Shown here: piece by piece, positions 25,699 to 33,464 of the stretch | Layout of the letters: the number at the start of each line of letters is the position of its first letter | How positions within the stretch are numbered: the first letter of the stretch is position 1 | Origin: an uncultured Bacteroidaceae bacterium | GTDB taxonomy: Bacteria; Bacteroidota; Bacteroidia; Bacteroidales; Bacteroidaceae | Direction of reading: 5' to 3' | NCBI GenBank assembly: GCA_905234555.1 | Contig: CAJOHO010000010.1 | Span: forward strand, 1-42,695 | DNA length: 42,695 nucleotides | Position numbers and translations under genes: made by a program | Notes under the pieces: model-generated | Seen by the model: only the letters and a program-made list of their open reading frames with translations | Told to the model about the DNA's origin: nothing | The model's database searches: none

Positions 25699-26253
25699 AT
25701 GAAAAAGATGATTCTTGCTGCTCTCGTAGCAGTTGCTTCAATCAGCGCAAACGCCCAGGTATGGGTAGGTGGTAGCCTTGGTTTTAATTACAACAAGAAC
25801 GCCGACGATGTAAAGACAACTACATTCTCTATCGCTCCTGAAGTTGGTTATACCCTCAGCGACAAGTGGGATATCGCCATCGCCCTTGAAGAGACCAATA
25901 TCTCTCAGAAGGATGGTGATAGCATGAACACTTTCGCCGTTAACCCTTACGCTCGTTACACTTTCTTCCAGACTGGTAAGGTAGGTTTCTTCCTCGACAT
26001 GGGTTTCAATGTAGCTACCTCTAATGGTATTTATGCTGGTGGTATCGTTCGTGAGCTTGATGACAACACAACTGAGTTCGGCATCGGCGTACGTCCAGGT
26101 GTTAAGTTCGCTGCTTCTGACAAGGTAACTTTTGTTGCTAGCCTCGGTCAGCTTGGCTATCGTCAGATTAAGAATGGTGACGCTAAGGACAACACCTTCG
26201 GTCTCAACGTAGATGGTAGCGCCCTCAAGTTCGGTGTTTACTACGCATTCTAA
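25699..26253 (+). CDS. Small outer-membrane beta-barrel protein
   Basis: A 184-residue outer-membrane protein. I use ATG 25699, which starts the signal peptide MKKMILAALVAVASISANAQ. A TTG start 9 bp upstream is less likely. The mature part alternates hydrophobic and polar residues in about eight strands (WVGGSLGFNYN, FSIAPEVGYTL, FAVNPYARYTFF, VGFFLDMGFNV, FGIGVRPGVKF, VTFVASLGQLGY) and ends in YYAF with a terminal Phe, the usual barrel C-terminus. Codons are biased to GGT, CGT and GCT, unlike most neighbours and like highly expressed genes. A strong terminator follows. Confidence 0.9.
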   Translation: MKKMILAALVAVASISANAQVWVGGSLGFNYNKNADDVKTTTFSIAPEVGYTLSDKWDIAIALEETNISQKDGDSMNTFAVNPYARYTFFQTGKVGFFLDMGFNVATSNGIYAGGIVRELDDNTTEFGIGVRPGVKFAASDKVTFVASLGQLGYRQIKNGDAKDNTFGLNVDGSALKFGVYYAF

Positions 26254-26301
26254 TCCATTTTGACAACGACGGAGTCCCTCCGGATTCCAAAAACGATAAG
26301 G

Positions 26302-26331
26302 GGATGTGTCCATTTGGGCACATCCTTTTTT
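26302..26331 (+). terminator. Terminator of the beta-barrel gene
   Basis: A 10-bp stem (GGATGTGTCC and GGGCACATCC, one G-U) with an ATTT loop is followed by six T residues. It ends 78 bp after the stop codon. Confidence 0.9.
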
Positions 26332-26478
26332 GTTTTTCCATAGGTTTTGCCACCTAAAACAGGCATTTTTTGACCCCCAAAAAGCTCTTTCCTTGACCTA
26401 AAAACGACCCAAGTTCTCTACTTGCACAGAAAGCAAAATGGATAAACACCTCATTATCAACTGATAACAATATCCAAA

Positions 26479-26644
26479 TGCACACAGATAACAGATAACA
26501 GTTTTTTTATGAATATCCCAGTTCCACCTATTAAATATATAGTATATAATATATATATATATATTATATACTATATATTTAATCCCATCAAATCCACCCT
26601 TATAACCACCCGAAAAAAAACTGTTATCTGTTTTTCTGTGCGCA
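26479..26644. repeat. MITE-like inverted-repeat element 2 with 54-bp perfect AT palindrome
   Basis: Arms at 26479-26508 and 26613-26644 are inverted copies with one insertion and two changes over about 30 bp. The left arm has a doubled heptamer (GATAACA twice). The core at 26530-26583 is a perfect 54-bp palindrome made only of A and T. Its half reads ATTAAATATATAGTATATAA and onward, similar to the core of element 1 (8768-8960). It contains no gene. Confidence 0.8.
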
Positions 26645-26718
26645 ACCACCCTTCAGCGGACAACACCTTCACCATTCATCATTGTCATCCAGACATGACA
26701 GAAGTGTTTTTTCATTTA

Positions 26719-26772
26719 GCCTTAAGAGAAAAATATTTTTGCCTTAACTGAAAAAAATTTTTCTCTTAAGGC
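26719..26772. repeat. Large stem-loop with 15-bp perfect arms
   Basis: GCCTTAAGAGAAAAA (26719-26733) is inverted at 26758-26772. The 24-nt loop carries a third copy of GCCTTAA at 26741-26747. It lies upstream of the promoter at 26859-26889. The third copy could offer alternative pairing. Confidence 0.65.
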
Positions 26773-26858
26773 AAACTGATCATTACACTTAACAATACGT
26801 CTAAAACCACCGATTTTAACATTTACTGTTAAAAACCGATTATTCGTTCAAAAAACAC

Positions 26859-26889
26859 TTGATTTTCCCTTTAAGATGTTGTAACTTTG
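26859..26889 (+). promoter_or_regulatory. Promoter upstream of the small ORF and DUF4160 gene
   Basis: TTGA (26859-26862) and TAACTTTG (26882-26889) are spaced 19 bp apart. A second -7 box, TATTTTTG (27045-27052), lies nearer the DUF4160 gene. Two start sites may therefore serve the pair. Confidence 0.7.
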
Positions 26890-26915
26890 CATTGCATTTT
26901 GGAAAGGGGTTAACA

Positions 26916-27020
26916 ATGAAATATTCCGACGAAACGAAATATAAATCCTCCCCATTTACAAAGGATAGAGAAGTTTTTTGTGGTTTTTATTGCGATTTCA
27001 GCAATTTTCTTTCGAATTAG
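26916..27020 (+). CDS. Possible 34-residue small protein
   Basis: A short ORF with ATG 27 bp after a good -7 box and its stop at 27018-27020. The product starts MKYSDETKYKSSPF and has a Phe/Cys/Tyr-rich second half (VFCGFYCDFSNFL). I recognise no family. It is supported only by the promoter and position, and could instead be part of an untranslated leader. Confidence 0.3.
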   Translation: MKYSDETKYKSSPFTKDREVFCGFYCDFSNFLSN

Positions 27021-27082
27021 GAAACAACCTATCAGAAAAATTTGTATTTTTGCAGTCAAAACAAATAAACGATGTTAAAGTA

Positions 27083-27379
27083 ATGCCTAAGATTCTTCTC
27101 TATATAACAGCTAAGGTAATCTGGCAGTTCCTTTTCTGGAATACTGACTATAACGAGAACCGCGCTCATGTTCATGTTGGTAAACGCAGTACTGAGAATC
27201 TATGTAAGATATGGCTTGAGCCAACAGTCGAACTGGACAAAAAAGGCGACTTGACAGATGCTCAGGTAAAGGAAGTGTTGATGATTGCCAAGGAGTATAG
27301 AGAGAAACTGCTTCAGCAATGGAGTCTGTTTAAGCAAGGGAAAACAATCAAGATGATAAAAGTAAAGAAAACAAAATAG
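27083..27379 (+). CDS. DUF4160 domain protein
   Basis: A 98-residue protein. I place the start at the ATG of MPKILLYITAKVIWQFLFW, 31 bp after the second -7 box. A longer reading from 26978 would begin inside the small ORF and upstream of that promoter. The DUF4160 core is visible: NRAHVHVGKR (about residues 22-31, the family His-x-His region), then the acidic LEPTVELDKKGDLTDAQ, and a C-terminal helix. It is paired with a DUF2442 gene after 3 bp. Such pairs recur in bacteria and are often suspected to be toxin-antitoxin modules, but biochemistry is lacking as far as I know. Confidence 0.85.
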   Translation: MPKILLYITAKVIWQFLFWNTDYNENRAHVHVGKRSTENLCKIWLEPTVELDKKGDLTDAQVKEVLMIAKEYREKLLQQWSLFKQGKTIKMIKVKKTK

Positions 27380-27382
27380 CAT

Positions 27383-27652
27383 ATGTATAAGAACGAAGGA
27401 TATTGGAACGTTAAGCCGAAGATTAAGCGGCTGTCGTTTCCTAAACGAGGAAAGATGCAGGTGGATCTTCAGGATGGGCGCTCCGTTCTGATGCCAATTT
27501 CCGCATTTCCTTCTCTGAAGAAGGTTCCCACCAAGGAACGTTCCCATTGGTACTTGATGGGAGGAGGTGTCACTTGGGATTCCTGCCCCGAAGTCATCCA
27601 TATCGAGCAAATCTTGGGCAATTACGTGAACTATGCCCACGAATCAGTATAA
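27383..27652 (+). CDS. DUF2442 domain protein
   Basis: An 89-residue protein with the DUF2442 layout: a beta-rich start (IKRLSFPKRGKMQVDLQDGR), the small helical PISAFPSLK segment, then W-rich GGGVTWDSCPEVIHIEQIL. It starts 3 bp after the DUF4160 stop, so translation is probably coupled. In the usual pairing this is the partner of DUF4160. The first ten residues are less conserved. Confidence 0.85.
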   Translation: MYKNEGYWNVKPKIKRLSFPKRGKMQVDLQDGRSVLMPISAFPSLKKVPTKERSHWYLMGGGVTWDSCPEVIHIEQILGNYVNYAHESV

Positions 27653-27721
27653 CTTTATAGATGACTCTTTTTGTTTCTATCTAAACGAAGTGATGTTAAG
27701 GCACATGAAGAACCATCTGGA

Positions 27722-28906
27722 CTAATAGCCTAATTTGGAATCAAGACCGTCCTTTGGTTTGCCACCTTGCTGATTGGCTAACTGCGCTTCGAGTTTGCAG
27801 TTGTCGAACACAAGCCAGTCGTGTATGGAATTTGAAGACACCGTGCCACGGAACAAGACTGTTGCAGGCAGGTGCAATTCGTAGAATTTAGGATCGTCTG
27901 TATATAGAATGATAGTGAGGTTTCGGTCGTCAGTCCTCATTTCAAAACTTTTTGACCCCGTCAACGAAATATCCATCTTGACGATTTCGCCTATCACAAT
28001 TTGTTCAGCACCAACAACCTCACGTTCAGCAAGCGGCTTGTTCCGGAACAGATTGTTGAGAGCGGCAATGTCGCAAGCACTTGATGCCAGTCTGTTCATT
28101 CTTTCTTCAAAAACCTTTTGCTTGATTGCCTCGGCGTAGGGTTGTAGTTTTAGTTCCATATCAGGTGTTCCGATTGCGGTTATTGGGAGTTCGCATACAT
28201 TGCCATTGTAATTGATATCAGGGAGTTTAATGAAGTCGTCGCTTCTGGATATTTCACCGTCATAGTTTATTGCAAAAGTCCACGTAAATGGCAGGTGCCG
28301 AATAGCTTCACGCAATTCTGTGTCAGATATTTCATCAACCGAAAGGTTGTTCTTGTAAATGATCGTAATCTCTTCACTGTTGCTGGTGAAGTCAACATCT
28401 TGCGGCAAAATGTATATTCTGCCAGGGTGCTTTGCGCTATAAAGGATGTGGTTTTCCCACACGTCGCCGAACTCAGCTTCAGATGTATGATACACGAAGC
28501 CTTTGTCTCCACAGAAATGAATATCGCGAATTTCTGTGCTCTCTGCAGGATATTCTGTCACCATATTGGGCGTTTTCCACGCTTTATCCATCAACACGGG
28601 GGCATCGTATAAACTGCTGACATCAGCATATGGACGGTTGTTCTTATCAAGTTTAACCTCCACCGTGTAAAATTCATCAAGCATTTGACCCATCCGCAGA
28701 ACGCATGTTGAATCTTTATTTGCCGCATTATAGTAGCAAATGCTGTCAGTATTGTAGTACCAGCAACCATTGTCCGTTATGCAAACTTCATAGCCTTTTG
28801 CTTTGAGTTCTTCAGCTGTGCGATCTGTAGCAGAGCCGCACGAAAGAAGCAGCAAAACCGTAAAGGTAATAGCTATACAATTAATGCGAAAAAGTCTGTT
28901 TGTCAT
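27722..28906 (-). CDS. Hypothetical lipoprotein
   Basis: A 394-residue lipoprotein of unknown family. The N-terminus has a lipoprotein signal with lipobox LLSC (Cys23) after a hydrophobic run. The mature part contains Tyr/Asn/Asp-rich beta segments and a late region (about 300-370: EVVGAEQIVIGEIVKMD, then LPATVLFRGTVSS) that looks like a small OB- or beta-barrel-like fold by pattern only. It is last in a minus-strand run with mmcQ, TIGR04076 and GH36 genes (101-bp gap from GH36). No carbohydrate-binding motif is clear. Confidence 0.8.
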   Translation of the reverse strand: MTNRLFRINCIAITFTVLLLLSCGSATDRTAEELKAKGYEVCITDNGCWYYNTDSICYYNAANKDSTCVLRMGQMLDEFYTVEVKLDKNNRPYADVSSLYDAPVLMDKAWKTPNMVTEYPAESTEIRDIHFCGDKGFVYHTSEAEFGDVWENHILYSAKHPGRIYILPQDVDFTSNSEEITIIYKNNLSVDEISDTELREAIRHLPFTWTFAINYDGEISRSDDFIKLPDINYNGNVCELPITAIGTPDMELKLQPYAEAIKQKVFEERMNRLASSACDIAALNNLFRNKPLAEREVVGAEQIVIGEIVKMDISLTGSKSFEMRTDDRNLTIILYTDDPKFYELHLPATVLFRGTVSSNSIHDWLVFDNCKLEAQLANQQGGKPKDGLDSKLGY

Positions 28907-29007
28907 CTTACAATATTAATAAGCTTTTAATTATCAATAAACTCTGCCTTCCGTTCTTCGGCTGAAAGTTCTGCTGTCTTTTCTTTAGGCATAAGAAGCA
29001 TCTGTTC

Positions 29008-31164
29008 TTACATTCTCGTCAGGCGGATGACGCGACTGGCAAACTGACCGCTCAGGGTGGCGTCGATGCCGGTTTCCATGAGGAACTTGCCTGAGAAGGT
29101 CTTGCCCTCGAAGTAATGGCTGCGTTCTGCACTCTCAAACTCGCTGAGGCGGTAAGTGGCATCGGGATCGAGACCAGCCATGTGCCAGCGAGGAGTTTCT
29201 AGACCGATGTAGTTCTCGAACTTATAGCAGAAGAACACAGCCTCGCTCTTGTCCTCCTTCACGAACATCTCGCTGCAGAAGCCCTTGTTTTCGTATGGAG
29301 AAAGGAGGCGGTAAAGGTCGCCCAGCTGAACGATGGGACGGATCTCCTTGTAGAACGCCACAGCCTTCTTGGCATATTCGCGTTCCTGCTCGTTCAGGTC
29401 GCTGGGCTTCATCTCCATACCCAGACGTCCCGTCATCGCCACGTCGAAGCGGAACTTCAGCGGAATCACGCGACCCGTCTGGTGGTTGGGCGAAGCACTT
29501 ACATGCTGTGCCATCGCCATCGGCGGGAAGAAATGGCTCGTGCCCCACTGGATGAACAGACGCTGCTGGGCATCGGTATCGTCGCTCACCCAGAACTCAT
29601 CGAAATAAGGCAGCGCACCCCAGTTCACACGTCCGCCACCGCTCGAACAAAGCTGGATGACGAGGTCGGGATGTGCCTTACGGATGCGTTCCAAAGCGTT
29701 TCGCAGACCCAAGTGATAATCCACGAAGAGGTGGCTCTGCTTGTCGGCTGTGAGGTAGCTGCTGCCAAAGTTCTGCATCGACATGTTGCAGTCCCACTTG
29801 ATATAATGAAGCGTAGGGTTCTCCTTCACCAGGTTATCCACGATGCTCACCACGAAGTCCTGCACCTTGGGATTCGAAAGATCGAGCACCAGCTGTGTGC
29901 CGCCACGACCCTTTGCCAGTTCGCGTGTGGGATGAGCCACCACCCAGTCGGGATGGGCCTCGAAGAGTTCGCTGGCGCTGTTCGTCATCTCCGGTTCAAT
30001 CCAAATACCGAATTTCATGCCTCTGTCCTCAGCGGCTTTCACGAGAGCAGGAATCCCTTTGGGCAGTTTCACCGTGTCGGTCACCCAGTCGCCCAGCGCC
30101 TTGTCGTCGTAGGTGCGGCGGTATTTACGACCAAACCATCCGTCGTCCACCACGAAGAGTTCGCCACCCAGTTCTTTCAGCCCGTCCATCATCTTTTCGC
30201 ACACCTCCTGGTTCACATCCATATAGACGCCCTCCCACGAGTTCAGCAAGATTTCCCTTAATGCCTGACCATTATGTAGCTGACCGTTACGTCCCCAGCG
30301 GTGGAAAGCACGGCTCACACCACCCTTCCCTTCTTCGCTGTAAGTCAGCGCCAAAACAGGCGTCGTGAACGTCTCACCCTGCTTCAGCGTGTAGGCAGTA
30401 TGCAGGTCGTCGATACCGGCAATCAGTGTGTGGCGGTATTTCCCGCGCGTCTCGATGCGCAGCTTGTAATTACCTGTCCAGCAGAGAGCTGCACCGATCA
30501 CTCGTCCGCTGTTCTCCTGTGGACGTCCGTCGAGCGAAATCATCACCTCAGCACGGTCATCCATCGCTGTGCGAACACCGTCGTGATTCACAATCACCTT
30601 CAGACCCGCCGTCAGCGGTTCCTCCGTCATTCCGGCTTCCTGTCCCCAAGCACCATGGAAATGCGTCAGCCAAGCACCTTCCTGCCTCAGCGTCATCACG
30701 CCACTGGCATACTGCTCCAGTTTGATGGGTTTCTTCTCGCCGTTGCGAATCACCGTCCACGTCTCAATCACGTCGCTCCGGTCGTTGGCTTTGTAATACA
30801 GATCCACGAAGAACTCGTACTTCTTGTCTTTCAGCGAGATAATGGTCAGGTCGCCCTCGGTTCGGCTACCCGTCACCACCAGTTCCGTACTCATATTCCC
30901 GTCGGCGTGAGTCACGCTCAGCGCCGTTTCGTCGAAGCTGTTACGTCCAAAGGCAGGATAGGCGTCATAGTTAATGCTCATGGCGTCATACACCTCCTGT
31001 GCCTGACTTGCCTTCAGACGTGAGCCATAATAATGAATCCTGGGCGTCTGACCCTCGTTCACAGCCAGCATCAGCGTCGTCTTCGGCGTATTCACAAACA
31101 CGTCCTTCGCTGAAGCCGTACCCCCCAGCGTCAGGACAAACATCGAGATAAGCAATCGTTTCAT
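29008..31164 (-). CDS. Alpha-galactosidase, GH36
   Basis: A secreted GH36 alpha-galactosidase of 718 residues that removes terminal alpha-galactose from oligosaccharides such as raffinose or from galactomannan. A signal peptide (residues 1-19, ending ASAKD) precedes an N-terminal beta-supersandwich (about 20-290). The TIM barrel carries VVDDGWFG (338-345), WIEPEMTN (388-395), the nucleophile motif YIKWDCN with Asp458, CSSGGGRVNWG (506-516), and the acid/base in SDDTD (527-531). A C-terminal beta domain completes it. Length matches the family. It is probably periplasmic, and no SusC/SusD genes are near. Confidence 0.95.
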   Translation of the reverse strand: MKRLLISMFVLTLGGTASAKDVFVNTPKTTLMLAVNEGQTPRIHYYGSRLKASQAQEVYDAMSINYDAYPAFGRNSFDETALSVTHADGNMSTELVVTGSRTEGDLTIISLKDKKYEFFVDLYYKANDRSDVIETWTVIRNGEKKPIKLEQYASGVMTLRQEGAWLTHFHGAWGQEAGMTEEPLTAGLKVIVNHDGVRTAMDDRAEVMISLDGRPQENSGRVIGAALCWTGNYKLRIETRGKYRHTLIAGIDDLHTAYTLKQGETFTTPVLALTYSEEGKGGVSRAFHRWGRNGQLHNGQALREILLNSWEGVYMDVNQEVCEKMMDGLKELGGELFVVDDGWFGRKYRRTYDDKALGDWVTDTVKLPKGIPALVKAAEDRGMKFGIWIEPEMTNSASELFEAHPDWVVAHPTRELAKGRGGTQLVLDLSNPKVQDFVVSIVDNLVKENPTLHYIKWDCNMSMQNFGSSYLTADKQSHLFVDYHLGLRNALERIRKAHPDLVIQLCSSGGGRVNWGALPYFDEFWVSDDTDAQQRLFIQWGTSHFFPPMAMAQHVSASPNHQTGRVIPLKFRFDVAMTGRLGMEMKPSDLNEQEREYAKKAVAFYKEIRPIVQLGDLYRLLSPYENKGFCSEMFVKEDKSEAVFFCYKFENYIGLETPRWHMAGLDPDATYRLSEFESAERSHYFEGKTFSGKFLMETGIDATLSGQFASRVIRLTRM

Positions 31165-31201
31165 ATCAGATATTTCTATTAGGGTTATTGATTTTCTGTT
31201 C

Positions 31202-31501
31202 TTATATCACCTCAATATAGAAGCTGAACGGGCGGAAACCGTCGTTGCAGCTGATCATCGCACTCATCGGGTTCTTCATCCATCCGTCATAGAAGTTGCC
31301 CTCTCCTCGTGCCAGCGATTCCACAAACGGTCTCATAGATTCCCATGCCGACGGACACATTCCTTCGGGTTGCTGACCATCGACGGAAACCCACTGCCGT
31401 CCTACGCTGACATCGCAGGTATGTTCAATCGGATTCTCGTATTTCGCCATCAAATCCTCATAGACCGTCTGGCGAACGGCTGTGATTCGTACCTTATTCA
31501 T
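31202..31501 (-). CDS. TIGR04076 family protein
   Basis: A 99-residue protein. I use the ATG at 31501 (MNKVRITAVRQTVYEDL), because the in-frame extension to 31642 overlaps the preceding gene and has no family likeness. It fits the TIGR04076 pattern: KVRITAVRQT start, CDVSVGRQWVSVDG, PEGMCPSAWESMRPFV, the small-residue FYDGWMKNP, and the ISCNDGFRPFSFYIEVI end. The molecular function of the family is not known to me. It is co-directional with mmcQ, 28 bp downstream. Confidence 0.88.
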   Translation of the reverse strand: MNKVRITAVRQTVYEDLMAKYENPIEHTCDVSVGRQWVSVDGQQPEGMCPSAWESMRPFVESLARGEGNFYDGWMKNPMSAMISCNDGFRPFSFYIEVI

Positions 31502-31529
31502 GATGAAAGTTAAATCCTTGTAAATATGC

Positions 31530-31901
31530 TTATTGGATATACTTCTGGCGTATGGCCTTGGGCAGTTTCGATGCAACGAGCAGGTAGGATTCCTTGATCC
31601 ATTCCTGCACCAAAGCATCTTCAATCTGCTCGTAATACACATCGTTCCAATGCTTCTTATTCCAATGCCAGGCAGGAGTCACAGCCGCAAACTGACTGCG
31701 AAGCTCTTCATTCCTTTCTGGCGAAAGTTTCAGCGCCAGCCTGGGTTCGGAATGCTCCACATCGTTCTTGCCGCCACCCAACCAAAGGCACACGAAAATC
31801 TTACCTTCCAGCCGGAAGGTGATGACATCGTCGCCAAACGGCTGGTCTTCCGTTACGCCAAAGAGTGACAACGTGTATTCCCTTACTTCTTCTATGTTCA
31901 T
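31530..31901 (-). CDS. MmcQ/YjbR family protein
   Basis: A 123-residue MmcQ/YjbR (DUF419) protein, a fold with a double-wing-like DNA-binding topology whose role is unclear. Visible features: EEVREYTLSLFGVTEDQPFG at the N-terminus, then FRLEGKIFVCLWL, LALKLSPERNEELR, and the signature PAWHWNKKHWNDVYY (about 78-92). Its first 47 bp (31855-31901) recur almost exactly at 33465-33511 beyond the DUF4143 ATPase gene, suggesting a duplication created when that cassette arrived. It has its own -7 box at 31937-31944. Confidence 0.92.
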   Translation of the reverse strand: MNIEEVREYTLSLFGVTEDQPFGDDVITFRLEGKIFVCLWLGGGKNDVEHSEPRLALKLSPERNEELRSQFAAVTPAWHWNKKHWNDVYYEQIEDALVQEWIKESYLLVASKLPKAIRQKYIQ

Positions 31902-31936
31902 TATCTTTGCATTGTATCTGTTTAGTAAATCTGCTG

Positions 31937-31967
31937 CAAATATACGAAAAATCTTCCTATATAGGAA
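31937..31967 (-). promoter_or_regulatory. mmcQ promoter with palindromic site
   Basis: Minus-strand TATATTTG (31937-31944) is a good -7 box. Upstream, TTCCTATATAGGAA (31954-31967) is a perfect 14-bp palindrome positioned between -7 and -33, an operator-like location. Both lie inside the cassette rather than in the original mmcQ flank. Confidence 0.65.
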
Positions 31968-32139
31968 ATTTGTCCTAAAAGTTTCTTTAATTCCAGAAAA
32001 ATATAAACCTTTGCTGCAAAATTTGAACCATTACATTGACGCGTGGGTACTGTGGGTGGAAGAGGAAAAGCATGAAAAAACACAAAAAACGGAAAGATGG
32101 GATACTTTTTTCTTGATTTTTTGCTTGAAATTAAAATAA

Positions 32140-32227
32140 ATTGAGTAATTTTGCAGCACAAATTGAGTAAAATCTCAAAGAGAATTGAGTAAAACTGCAA
32201 ACAGAATTGAGTAAAATTTCATATTGA
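32140..32227 (+). repeat. Four 22-bp iterons before the DUF4143 ATPase gene
   Basis: ATTGAGTAA starts at 32140, 32162, 32184 and 32206, an exact 22-bp period. Consensus is about ATTGAGTAAAATTGCAAA plus four variable bases. The first unit holds a full -7 box (TAATTTTG at 32146-32153). The other three carry decayed versions and would lie in the leader. The array ends 8 bp before the ATG. Confidence 0.9.
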
Positions 32228-32235
32228 TTTGAACA

Positions 32236-33444
32236 ATGGAATATATTCGTAAACAGTTCTATACGCTAAAAGAAAGGGTTCTGGAACCCAGGAAATTTAT
32301 GCAGGTGTTGGCTGGTCCAAGACAGGTGGGAAAATCGACACTGGTAGATCAGGTGCTAGCACAAGTAACCATCCCCCATGCCATCGAGGTGGCGGATGCA
32401 GTGGACCCGAAGGACAGCGGCTGGATACATCGTGTTTGGGAGGCTGCCCGCACCACGATGATGCTCAGGAAGCTGGATGAGTACCTGCTGGTGATAGACG
32501 AGTTGCAGAAGATTGAGAATTGGAGCGAGGTGGTGAAACGGGAGTGGGACGCTGACTCGCGCAATCACGTGAACTTGAAGGTGGTGCTGCTGGGGAGTAG
32601 CCGTCTGCTTCTGAAGAAGGGATTGACGGAATCGCTGGCGGGCAGGTTCGAACTGATCAGGATGCCGCACTGGAGCCTGCAAGAGATGCGGGATGCTTTC
32701 GGGGTGTCGCTGGACGAGTATATCTATTTTGGCGGCTATCCCGGGCCTGCACACATGATAAAGGATGAGCGCAGGTGGCGGAAATATATCAAAGACTCGC
32801 TGGTGGCTCCGGCCATCGAAAAGGACGTGATCATGACGTCGAATATCTACAAGCCGGCCCTGATGAAGCAGCTGTTTGAATTGGGGTGCAGTTATTCGGC
32901 TGAGATTCTGTCGCTCACCAAGGTAATGGGGCAGTTGCAGGATGCGGGCAATGTAACCACACTGGCGGGCTATCTGGAGATTCTGGACCAGTGCGCCTTG
33001 CTGACGGGTCTTCAGAAATATGCCAACGATGAGGCACGCAAACGTGGTTCCATCCCGAAGTATCAGGTGTATAACAACGCCTTGCTGACGGCCTACAAGG
33101 GTCGTGGGTTCATAGCAGACCGGACGGACACCAAGGTGTGGGGCCGCTGGGTGGAGAGTGCCGTGGGTGCGCACCTGATGAGCATGGCGGACGAGTTGGA
33201 CTATAAGGTGTATTATTGGCGCGAGCCAGCGAGAAATCCTGCTCAGGGCGATTGGGAGGTGGATTTTGTGGTTGTGCGCGATGGCGAGGTGACAGCCATT
33301 GAGGTGAAGAGCGGCCGCAGAGGAATGAATTCCGGTTTGCCCGAGTTTGTGGGGGCCTTCCATCCCAAACGTTCGTTTGTGGTAGGCACCGGTGGTGTGA
33401 GCCTGGAAGATTTTTTGAATAGTGAGGTAGAGGGGATTATATGA
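32236..33444 (+). CDS. AAA ATPase with DUF4143 nuclease-fold domain
   Basis: A 402-residue ATPase of the AAA_14/DUF4143 type. Walker A is GPRQVGKST (27-35), Walker B is LLVIDELQ (84-91), and the sensor segment is LLGSSRLLLKKGLTESLAGRFE (118-139). Next come the family FGGYPG motif (165-170) and, in the C-terminus, a PD-(D/E)XK-like pattern: DWEVDFVVV, then AIEVKSG. Homologues are numerous in Bacteroidales genomes, and their function is not established. Four 22-bp iterons precede the gene and the whole unit is bounded by a 47-bp direct repeat. Autoregulation through the iterons is a reasonable guess. Confidence 0.92.
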   Translation: MEYIRKQFYTLKERVLEPRKFMQVLAGPRQVGKSTLVDQVLAQVTIPHAIEVADAVDPKDSGWIHRVWEAARTTMMLRKLDEYLLVIDELQKIENWSEVVKREWDADSRNHVNLKVVLLGSSRLLLKKGLTESLAGRFELIRMPHWSLQEMRDAFGVSLDEYIYFGGYPGPAHMIKDERRWRKYIKDSLVAPAIEKDVIMTSNIYKPALMKQLFELGCSYSAEILSLTKVMGQLQDAGNVTTLAGYLEILDQCALLTGLQKYANDEARKRGSIPKYQVYNNALLTAYKGRGFIADRTDTKVWGRWVESAVGAHLMSMADELDYKVYYWREPARNPAQGDWEVDFVVVRDGEVTAIEVKSGRRGMNSGLPEFVGAFHPKRSFVVGTGGVSLEDFLNSEVEGII

Positions 33445-33464
33445 AACCCTAGAAGGCCTAAGGA

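Larger units (their letters stand above)
31902..33464. mobile_element. Putative DUF4143 ATPase cassette bounded by a 47-bp direct repeat
   Basis: The segment lies between two copies of a 47-bp sequence (31855-31901 and 33465-33511, one mismatch), both in the same orientation. The left copy is the start of the intact mmcQ gene. The right copy is a truncated mmcQ start, 3 bp after the stop of a 49-residue ORF. Removing the segment plus one copy rebuilds a tight ORF-mmcQ operon. The segment carries the DUF4143 ATPase gene, its 22-bp iterons, and a new promoter for mmcQ. No transposase gene or terminal inverted repeat is visible, so the mechanism is unknown and the mobile label is inference. Confidence 0.5.

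Noticed and set aside
28927-29001. 24-codon minus-strand ORF between GH36 and the lipoprotein gene
   Set aside because: Starts 6 bp past the GH36 stop and reads MLLMPKEKTAELSAEERK, but it is too short and unsupported by any promoter or family.
31902-31909. Plus-strand TATCTTTG at the left end of the cassette as the ATPase promoter
   Set aside because: No -33 element at the right spacing and 330 bp from the gene. The TAATTTTG in the first iteron is better placed.
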